Positions 11,438 through 19,749 of a DNA stretch of 64,000 nt are shown piece by piece. The notes beneath the pieces are model-generated. The model was given only the letters and a program-made list of their open reading frames with translations, was not told the origin of the DNA and made no database searches. The translations under genes and the position numbers were made by a program. This stretch comes from Endocalyx cinctus (taxonomy: Eukaryota > Ascomycota > Sordariomycetes > Amphisphaeriales > Apiosporaceae), in the NCBI GenBank assembly GCA_001600455.1, contig BCKC01000005.1:1116001-1180000 (forward strand), given 5' to 3'. Within the stretch, counting starts at the first letter, position 1. The number at the start of each line of letters is the position of its first letter.

Positions 11438-13375
11438 TCATGTGGAAGTTGGAGCATCAGGATCATACATGTTGCCCCATACCCTTACGGAGTGTCCCTG
11501 TGCTACGAGAGCCCCAGTCCCGGGCGTGGGTTCAAGTTCCAAAACCAAGAGCTCGTTATCTTCATCTTTCTTTAGAAAACATCCAGGAACATACAAGCTC
11601 TGCTGAGGACCGATATTCCAATACCTTCCGAGTTGAAATCCATTCACCCATGCGACCCCTTTCAAACCACCTTTGATTTCAAGGTAGGTATCCCTCGCCG
11701 AATCGGCATCTCCTGTAACGGTGGGTCGTAGAATACCTTGGTAAAGCGTTGGCGTGTCCGTGACGTTGATCGACTCACTCTCACTCGACCAGTTAGGAGC
11801 CGACAGAAGCGGTAGCGAGTACATGGACCAGTCCGTAAGCAACCTCCCATCGCCTATCGTGACGTTGCCTACAATCCCTTTCTTCTGCTCGTCCATCTCG
11901 TGTTGAAAGCTGATGCGACCGAGATTCTCTACGAGTAGTTGTAGATTGTCCCCGGGGGTTAAATCTACCGTGATTGGATCCCAGTAAGCGTAAGTCTTGC
12001 TCTGAACTCCTACGCGCTGTCCGTTGACGTAGGCGAGAACTCTGTCACGAGGGCCGTCTCCGATTTCAAGGTCTCCGCTGATCGCCGACTGGACGATATG
12101 TTCGTAGAGTACGAAGCCGAGGGATTGATTGAGCGCCTCCATGTGCAATGGGAAAGACTCCTCTGCAGTCGGTTCTGCCAGATTGTCGAAAAGAGTTGTA
12201 ATTGCACTAAGTTCGATTTCGGGGGTGCTCATAAGCGGTACGTTTTCCGGGACCGAAGGCAGTTCTTGCGGTAATGCGTAAGACTCGATATAACTGCGCA
12301 ACGTGTTGAATAAAGGCGTGACGCGGCCACTTTCGTCCAATGGTGCGCCATAATCATAGCTCGTAGTAACTGGATCTAAGTACTGATTTCCGTCCCATAG
12401 ACATGACGAACTGAAGTTCCAATTCGTGCCTCCGTGAAACATGTAGAAATTGATAGAGTGGTTCCCCCCAAGCATGACCTGGATATCATCCTTGGCGTAC
12501 AGCCCCTGAAAGTACGTTCCTCCCGTGAATATGTGAGATGCGTTGGAACCCCAGCTGTCGAACCACGTTGTGTAGTACTCGCCGTTGAGGAGGGGTCCGA
12601 GGCTCGAAGGGTCGGTGACTGTTTCTCGCGCCGCAATTCCGGGCACTGCCTGTCCATCGAACACAGATAATGCACCCGGGACTTGTCCATTCGCCAGATT
12701 TTCTTGGTTCCCACTGTCTGTCGTATAAAAGGAAATATCAAAGTTGGACCGCAGACCATCCGAGAGTGCTTGAGTGTATTCGTGGTCATCTCCATAGCTC
12801 CCATACTCATTCTCAATTTGGAGCATCAACAGCGGTCCTCCTTGAGTTACTTGTAAGGGTGCAATCTCTTCAGCCAGTCTATCGAAATATGTACGCACGG
12901 CAGAAAGAAATGGTTCATTATTGCTTCGTATCGTCATGTCCGGAATTTCCAGTAGCCAAGATGGGAGCCCTCCCCATTCGTGTTCAGCCCCGATGAATGG
13001 ACCAGGGCGTAACACCGCTGTCATATTCTCTTGTGCGATAAGCTCTAACCAGCTCGCCACATCATTTCTATCCTCAAAGCTCCATTGGCCGGGAGTTGGT
13101 TCAAGTTCGTTCCAGAAGACATACGAGAAAATCGTGTTCAAGCCCATGGCGCGAGCCTTGGCTATTCTGTCACTCCAATACGGTCGCGGAACACGTTGGA
13201 ATTCCATTTCACCTCCGATAATCTGATATTGCTCTCCATAAAGATAGAACAAGGTATCGTCGTATGTAAAGGGAGCCGAGGCATTCTGTGCGGCCACAGA
13301 AGCCAGCATCATAGCAGAGAAAATGGCCGTGGATAGAATGGTCCGGCTAGACCAAATGAAATTACTTAGATGCAT
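11438..13375 (-). CDS. Secreted GH35 beta-galactosidase, 645 aa
   Basis: A single-exon gene with a signal peptide at residues 1 to about 29 (ILSTAIFSAMMLASVAAQ). The catalytic GH35 TIM barrel follows: IIGGEMEFQRVPRPYWSDRI, SYVFWNELEPTPGQW, RPGPFIGAEHEWGGLPSWLL. QIENEYGSYG holds the acid/base Glu at about 190 and NGEYYTTWFDSWG the nucleophile Glu at about 266. MFHGGTNWNFSSS is the family's substrate-site strand. The C terminus holds the usual jelly-roll domains (GVAWVNGFQLGRYWNIGPQ). At 645 residues it is shorter than the ~1000-residue Aspergillus LacA type and closer to the compact plant/animal/bacterial form. It probably removes terminal beta-galactose from side chains of the cluster's substrate. 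A motif shared with lyase B lies about 300 bp upstream. Confidence 0.95.
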   Translation of the reverse strand: MHLSNFIWSSRTILSTAIFSAMMLASVAAQNASAPFTYDDTLFYLYGEQYQIIGGEMEFQRVPRPYWSDRIAKARAMGLNTIFSYVFWNELEPTPGQWSFEDRNDVASWLELIAQENMTAVLRPGPFIGAEHEWGGLPSWLLEIPDMTIRSNNEPFLSAVRTYFDRLAEEIAPLQVTQGGPLLMLQIENEYGSYGDDHEYTQALSDGLRSNFDISFYTTDSGNQENLANGQVPGALSVFDGQAVPGIAARETVTDPSSLGPLLNGEYYTTWFDSWGSNASHIFTGGTYFQGLYAKDDIQVMLGGNHSINFYMFHGGTNWNFSSSCLWDGNQYLDPVTTSYDYGAPLDESGRVTPLFNTLRSYIESYALPQELPSVPENVPLMSTPEIELSAITTLFDNLAEPTAEESFPLHMEALNQSLGFVLYEHIVQSAISGDLEIGDGPRDRVLAYVNGQRVGVQSKTYAYWDPITVDLTPGDNLQLLVENLGRISFQHEMDEQKKGIVGNVTIGDGRLLTDWSMYSLPLLSAPNWSSESESINVTDTPTLYQGILRPTVTGDADSARDTYLEIKGGLKGVAWVNGFQLGRYWNIGPQQSLYVPGCFLKKDEDNELLVLELEPTPGTGALVAQGHSVRVWGNMYDPDAPTST

Positions 13376-14302
13376 CTTAGAAATGGTAGATGACTTATCA
13401 GATCAAGCTGAAACGATATAAAATAAAGTATATAGTATGATCAGTCTAAAGACAATCTCCCCCATTGATGATGAAATAATGCCAGGTCTTTCACAATAAC
13501 CCGTATTTCATATGGCTTGCCTTGAAAAGTACAGAAAAGATATAGATCTCCAGGTCCATTTTCGACGGTAAACTGTCTGGTTTCATTCAATATATGGTAT
13601 CAGTTATTGATTTAGAAATAAAGATTTCATGAGCCTGTATCATTCAGCTCCGCCCTGGTCCGTGGATTGATTCCCGGTACTAATACCCCGCGGAGCGACG
13701 TCGTATTTGTTTGGAGAGCGGCACGGCCCGAGACATACCCCGGTGGCTCGAAAGGCAAATATGACGTATGGTCCTCATTACCGATACCACAATAACACGA
13801 TATCGAGACGTGTTTATGATGGTTAGGAAGTAGTTCTCTTCGTTTTTCTATACTAGTATCATGAGCGAGAAAAGTCCCAAATAACGTTTATATGAAATCC
13901 CTACGAGCTCGCTATAACTGCACACACGAATATGAAAATAGTATTCATATGAATTACCATATTTATCGAAGATTATATCCGAAAGTTAGGGAAAGGAAAA
14001 TATGAGATAAGTCCTTGAGAAAGAATCTAATCATAGGAAATTGTACATGGCGCTACCTCCCACACTATGGTGTGATTCTGTACCTCCGTATCAATTCATG
14101 GTTAATTCGAGGGAGAGATCATTTACAAGCAGAAGAATAGGATAAATTTAATGCAATAACTACATATAATAATTCGAATAGCAATTTTGTAACCAAGCAA
14201 TTTAGTTCCTCGTCGAAAAGACTCGCCCCTTTTTAACAATAATTATAGGCGATGCCAGAGCACGACCATGCCCTATAGTCATTACCGATAAAGACCAGGT
14301 GT
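13376..14302. promoter_or_regulatory. GH35 promoter region and 3' UTR of lyase B
   Basis: Both flanking genes are on the minus strand, so this 927-bp spacer contains the GH35 promoter. It carries the motif at 13674-13691. The remainder is AT-rich with no coding signal. Confidence 0.5.
13674..13691 (-). promoter_or_regulatory. Putative cluster regulatory motif before GH35
   Basis: On the coding strand of GH35 this reads GCGGGGTATTAGTACCGG. It lies 299 bp before the start codon. The same AGTACCGG core with an upstream GCGGGG occurs before lyase B, and the core also occurs in copy 1 at 6403-6410. Confidence 0.5.
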
Positions 14303-15626
14303 TCACAGACGATACAGAAGTGTACCATAACCTAAATCGTCGAACCCACCACTGGTATCACCATAATTTCCTCCGCCGCCTTCGACGCCATCGGTGCTGT
14401 TTCCGTTGGTCTCGTCGATATAGAGTTTTGTCCATGAAGCATCAAGGCCTTTCACGCCCGCGTAATGGGCATAAACAAGCTCGTACCCTGGCCTGTGAGT
14501 GTATCTGCTACTGGTCGAAATCTCGGTCTCATTTCCCAGGTAGCTGTTGTACCAGGTGTAAGGGACGTCGTAACCGGTATTATACTTAGCAGTGTATTCA
14601 GAAGCAGCCAAGCCTGAGTTGTCCAGAACAGACCATAGGTCGTCTCCTTGGTTATAACCCTGCTGCATAATGACTCCCATAAGCGTGATATCCAGTGTCG
14701 CATGGCCCTGGTCTCTACCCGCTTCTTGACCTTGGGACAGTGGTTTTCCAGTGCCCTCTTCAGTGTAGTTCTTGTAGATAAAGTTCCCAATTGCTCCTCG
14801 GCCGTCTCCAGACAAGAAATAGTTCTTGGCGTAGTCGTACATCGTTTGGTTGTCGCTATACACACCAATAGCCATAATACTTGCAACATTACAGAAGTCC
14901 CACTACAATAAAAGGCATTAGCAATTAATATTTCGGTCGAAAGCAATGAGTGATGAATCATGTCTTAAAACTCCTGTCCTTTAACAAGAATGGATTGAAA
15001 AGCCATTTTTGTAACACCCTAAACCGCAGAAAAGAATGACTCTGGTTCTCACTCACATTTGACCAATAGTGGTATTCATCTTGACCATTATGCGTCGTCA
15101 AGAATCTATAGTTCTCGTGGTAGAACGTATTGAGGAGCATCGTCTTGAACTGGGTCTGCGAGGCCTCATCCCAGCCCTCGTAGGAGCGTACGAGCTCGGC
15201 CGCGTTTACCATCTGGTACCCGTAGATACCGGCCGCCAGGAAGAGATCGGAGTTGCCGGCGATCGCGACAAGGGTAGATCCCCACGCGTTCAAGATGTTG
15301 ACGGCGGCATCGGCGTACTCCGCGACTCCCTCGATGCTCCACCGAAGAGCGAGCTGATACGCCGCGTGCGCGTCGTTGTACAGGACGCCGTAGTTTTCCC
15401 CGTGCTCGCCGTCGTCACCCCGGTAGACTGTGGGCTGCGGGTTGGGCTCGTAAGTTGGCTGGGCGCGCGCGTTACTGATAAGCAGTTGCCAGTCGGTGTT
15501 CCATGGCTCCTCGGCCGCGTTGACGTGCCCTTTGATGCGAGTTAGGTCATCAGCGGTGTGAAGCAAGCCCGGATGAACGAAAGCTGCGCTGGTTGACAGC
15601 GCGGTGAACCAGATGAGAAGTTTCAT
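14303..15626 (-). CDS. Secreted alginate-lyase-fold (PL38/PL5-like) protein B, 389 aa
   Basis: Two exons, 15626-15057 and 14902-14303, joined in phase 0 to give HYWSNWDFCNVAS across the junction. A short signal peptide (MKLLIWFTALSTSAA) precedes FVHPGLLHTADDLTRIKGHV, the same opening block as lyase A. Further family blocks are AAYQLALRWSIEG, MVNAAELVRSYEGW, YHENYRFLTTHNGQDEYHYW, GQEAGRDQGHATLD and EYTAKYNTGYDVPYTW. The protein should act outside the cell on a uronic acid polymer by beta-elimination. The family is known for alginate and glucuronan lyases; the exact substrate is not decided by sequence. The His/Tyr/Arg blocks are intact, so it looks active. Confidence 0.86.
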
Positions 15627-15877
15627 TTTGTTGGCATTGATGAATTTTTGCCGACGGTGTTGAATGATTAGTATTTTCGGACTATGACGCTGACTTGGCT
15701 AGGTTTATATACCATCTTTCTTATCGACGTATATTTCCACCTAGAGCTACTGTGCATGGAACCTTGAAATCATAAAACCATCATCACTCTCTACGACTTG
15801 CAAATTGACGGGTGCGTCCCCTGTCTTGACAGGGGACGACCTTGGGAGCGATCCACATAGCAGTAGCGGCGCAATTT

Positions 15878-15893
15878 CCGGTACTTTCCCCGC
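15878..15893 (-). promoter_or_regulatory. Putative cluster regulatory motif before lyase B
   Basis: On the coding strand of lyase B this reads GCGGGGAAAGTACCGG, 252 bp before the start codon. It matches the GH35 motif in both the GCGGGG half and the AGTACCGG half. Confidence 0.5.
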
Positions 15894-16481
15894 CTCTCCA
15901 TACTTTCTTTTCCTTCTAAGTATTTCCACGAATACACATTTTTTCCCCCGAAATTTAGTACGTAAGTGATCGGCGGGCCCGGTCAAACTTGGTCTCATAA
16001 AGCTTTTATCCGGGAGCCATCGTCACGTCCGGGTTAGCTGTTCTCATGGCCGTAATATATGGCATTAAATATTATCACGGTAGTTATCATTGGCTACGTC
16101 CATTTTCTTCCATCGTTCTATCTAGATATCACCTACCCGGAAGACGGCAAATCTTCGAAAGTCACTTGTGTGATATTATTGTCTAGATATATTATGATAT
16201 ATTCTAGGTTCAACTACACTAGACTTACTTGTGCCCTTCATATGCGCGAGCATATCACTGTGTCGACATATGGTTCATTGTGTAGTGAGTCGTAGGCCTT
16301 AGGGTTCTACAATGGGCGCCCCACCAAAAGGAGCACTCCCATGGGAGCTCCCGGAAAAAAAAAAGAAAACTCTCATAAATTTCCCACGAGATATTTCAGA
16401 CTTTATTATATAAGCACAAAAGCTTATATTCAAGAACAATGATTCTTTAATATCGACTGTTTCTCTTTCTCTCTCTCTCTC

Positions 16482-16590
16482 TCATGTCAGGTCTGTAAGC
16501 CCCATTGGACTCCCACCGGAGTATGGTAGCTTGGGGTGGGATGGGAGTGTGAAGCCTTAGTAGGTCTCGTATTAATTTTTGCATACGCTC
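16482..16590. repeat. Dispersed degenerate repeat, copy 1
   Basis: The stretch starting GGTCTGTAAGCCCC aligns imperfectly with 25027-25130 over about 100 bp. Shared blocks are GTAAGCCC, GGACT, CCAC, and a later CGCT..ACAAG..CTTAA. It is probably an old interspersed repeat; its class is unknown. Confidence 0.35.
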
Positions 16591-16942
16591 ACAAGACCTT
16601 AAAAGAGTTAGAAACTTCTGGTGAGTGATTGGACTAACTAGCAAGACCATACTAATTACATCATATACATCGAGATATAGCAGAAGAGAAAAATATCATT
16701 AACTTGCTTTATTTTAACCTTACTAATTCTAACCACTATCTATGAAGAAGCTCAAAGCCAGTTCCCAGCTTAATTGACGTGGAATAATAATTCTTAGAAT
16801 GATTGGAATATGGATGAAAAGAATAATGGCTCCTGGGATATAGGAAACTTTATTTGAGATATCTAGGCGTAGTTCAAATCTTGCTCGGTTCAGCGGTCGG
16901 TCAAATAGCAGCTAGATGGAGTAGATATCGACACCATACAGC

Positions 16943-19010
16943 TTAGAACACTGTACCTCTGGTCTCCTTCTCTTCCTTTTCTGTATCCTTTACGTTGATA
17001 TTCTTCCATACCAGGACAGCAACGGCAACAAGAGGAATCAAGGAAGCACCAACGATGACCATCTTCCTAGCTACATAGGCATACGCCATGATGACCGCAT
17101 CACGTACGGGGTGTCCGATTGGGTATTTCAATTGCTCCGTTATGTCTTCAAAGATCTCGAATGACTGCGACTTGTACTCATCAGGGAGGAAATCATAGAG
17201 CTTGTAGGGCAGAATGTTGTTCCATAGGCCTCCAGCGACGGCGTAGCCAACCGAGGATCCGATGGAGCCGAAAAGACCGTAGAGGGCGATGGCAACGGCT
17301 ACGTTCTGATGCCCCACAACAGCCATCAGAGCTAGTTGAGACATGGTGGTTAAAACACCGACTCCGAAACCTGTGATGATCTGACACATGGTAATGTAGC
17401 CTACATATGCCGAAGGTGTTCGAAAGTGGACAATCAGGGCTGTCCCGAGAGCATAAATTGGGACAGCGACTAACGCTGGGTATTTGACACGGCCGGTCCA
17501 TCGAATGTAGCTATGATATCAATTAGTTTTCTTCTTGTATGGTATTAATCAACTTCAATGAAACATACAGGGCAACGAAGGGACCGGTAAAATATGAGGT
17601 AAGCGAATATCCGTTCAAGACATAGTTGGAGTTGCTGATGCTTAACCCGTGAACCACTTGAAGATAGGAACTGTAGTATCCATTCCAAATACTACGATGA
17701 CTTGTTAGCATTGGAAAAGTCTTGAGCGAGTAATCCACTTACAAAGTAGTCAGGAATACGAGGCAGTATGTCGTCACAGCTCCCATAACAGTCCTGTCTT
17801 TCAGAAGTTCGAATGGGAAAAACATGACAGGGGCCATGAACTTCTCCCACGCAAGGAAGCCAGCCAGGAGAAGAACTCCTAAGACGATCATTACGATGAG
17901 ACCGGCGCTAGCCCATCCATTCGCCGAACGGGACGTAAGACTGAAAGGTAGAAGAAGGAGCGTGAAACCCGCCGAGATGAGGATCATTCCAATTACTAGA
18001 TACAACCAAGACATGTATCAGTGTCACATTAACCCAAATTTTCGGGGGTGTCAATCTATCACTAACCATCAAACTGGATAAAATAATGCTTCAGCGATTG
18101 CAACGTTGTGCGGCCTGATCCTTTGCGAATCATCCCAGCTTTCTTAGCTTTGCGCTCGTGGAAGTATAAGATGGCGATCACGGGCAAGGAAAAGCCGACC
18201 AAGATGATAGCGAAAGCGCCATAAGCCCATCTAAAGTTAGACTTGTAGTAGAAGAGTTCGGCGATTCGGGGGCCAGCAAAGGTGGTGATAAGAAAAGGTG
18301 TCGAATTCAGGGCAAACATAATCATTCGGTTTCTCAACGTGGTAATGTCGGCGACGAAGACGTCAAGAACGAAGTTGATGGCGACGTTGCCAACCCAATA
18401 GAAAACCTGGGCGGCGGCATAGGTCTCAACGTTGCGCGAAATTGCCATCACAATCATGCCGAGAACGACCAAGAAGACGGCCCCAACGAATCCTTCCAGA
18501 CGACCCCGGATATCGATGGTCTTGGCGATGGCGAGCACGATAACCCCGCCGATGATCCTGGCGGCGATGTTGATAATGGCTAGCAATCCGTGAGAAGAGA
18601 ATGCGGACGTGATGTAGGGGGTAAGGGCACCGGAAATGGACGAAATCATGGCTAAGATGAAGCATACGAGCCAAATACTAAAATAAAACCCATTGCGTGA
18701 GCGATTTCTGTCTTCTTCAAACACGCTGTTTTGCGCACGTTACTTGTGCCGAATTATTTTGTAGCACGTTGGAATTTTAAAGGAAATCAAAAGGACACAC
18801 TTACAGAATGAACGTCGTCCACAGCATCTTGGGAGTCCAGACCTTGGTAATGGCCTCGACTTGCTTGACGCCATCTTGCTTGAACTCCGACTCCGAATCG
18901 GTATTCGCAGTTGTTTCGTTCACATTGTGAATTGCCTGTTTCTCCAGGTTCTGTTCTTCCTGGGCCGGGTCGACGGCGACCGGTGCATTGGCGGGAGTGA
19001 TGGCGGCCAT
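16943..19010 (-). CDS. Siderophore-iron transporter, MFS (ARN/SIT type), 586 aa
   Basis: Exons are 19010-18805, 18677-18067, 17995-17743, 17691-17569 and 17510-16943; phases agree. A polar N-terminal tail of about 65 residues precedes fourteen or so membrane helices. Family signatures include SSISGALTPYITSAFSSHG, YYKSNFRWAYGAFAI, the cytoplasmic loop YFHERKAKKAGMIRK, QFDVIGMILISAG, IWNGYYSSYLQVVHG and the large extracellular loop before the last helix. These proteins import ferric siderophores at the plasma or endosomal membrane. The gene is divergent from a ferric reductase, with iron-type GATA sites between them, which supports an iron role. The particular siderophore cannot be told. Confidence 0.92.
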
Positions 19011-19365
19011 TTTAATCGAAGGATTTCAGAATTAAGAGATTGCAATGTAAACTAATTGGTACCTTCTCTAGGCACTCAACAAATTGATGCTGAGGTAGAA
19101 AGAAAGGAATGCGAAGGAAGAAGGGGAAGTCAGCCGCAGATTGATCAAACTCACGCACCAGCTAATCACGCAACTACCCATCTATTAAGTAGGTATGTCT
19201 CGGCACGATGTATTATATACCACAAACTGCATACGAGACCCGGGAAGTTACCTACCTGCCCTACCTAGCTGCCTAGCTGCCTAGCTGCCTAGGAAGTTAC
19301 TGTGGGTCAGCTCACCTACCGTAAGCATTAGGATAGTAAATTGCAGAAAATTTTTTATCTCGATC

Positions 19366-19374
19366 ATCTGATAA
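19366..19374 (+). promoter_or_regulatory. Iron-responsive GATA site (ATCTGATAA)
   Basis: An exact match to the ATCWGATAA consensus of fungal iron-sensing GATA repressors, 356 bp from the transporter start and 376 bp from the reductase start. Confidence 0.65.
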
Positions 19375-19579
19375 AAACTATGTCTGGTAGGTAGCTCGCC
19401 GAAACGGGGCCGATGGCAGGGTCCATTGCATATCACGTTGCATTTATGCGAAGGGATTAAGTCCTTTATTCTTGGCCATGTTCGAGATTTACGTATAATT
19501 AACCATAATCCTGGCCGAAGAAGGATGTGCAATTCTCGTAGTGTTTCTTGGCCCGGAATGAAGGTGGACCATCATTCGG

Positions 19580-19620
19580 ATCTGATAAGATCAAGATTAT
19601 CAGATAAGATGATCAGATAA
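19580..19620 (+). promoter_or_regulatory. Cluster of three iron-responsive GATA sites
   Basis: ATCTGATAA at 19580-19588, ATCAGATAA at 19599-19607 and ATCAGATAA at 19612-19620 lie within 41 bp, 130-170 bp before the ferric reductase start. Three exact nine-base matches at this density are very unlikely by chance. Confidence 0.75.
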
Positions 19621-19749
19621 AATTCCTCGATTATCTAATCCTGTTACCTCTATTGAACAACCTCAAAAATCTCAACATTTTCAGTCGCCCGTTATTAAGG
19701 GGTTTGACATATTATAGTACTTTTTCAGCAGTATAAATAATTATTTGAA

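Larger units (their letters stand above)
15627..16942. other. Promoter of lyase B and AT-rich spacer with a degenerate repeat
   Basis: The first 400 bp should be the lyase B promoter and include the motif at 15878-15893. A GGGAGCTCCC palindrome followed by a run of 10 A occurs near 16345. Beyond it, a CT microsatellite at about 16463-16483 precedes a copy of a dispersed repeat also found near 25027. No gene is seen. Confidence 0.5.
19011..19749. promoter_or_regulatory. Divergent iron-regulated promoter
   Basis: This 739-bp spacer serves both the siderophore transporter and the ferric reductase. It contains four exact ATCWGATAA sites. It also has a TAGCTGCC-rich simple repeat near 19266-19292. 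Such promoters are repressed by SreA/Fep1/Urbs1-type GATA factors when iron is sufficient. Confidence 0.7.

Noticed and set aside
14299..14589. Plus-strand frame opposite lyase B
   Set aside because: Antisense shadow; the minus frame matches the lyase family throughout.
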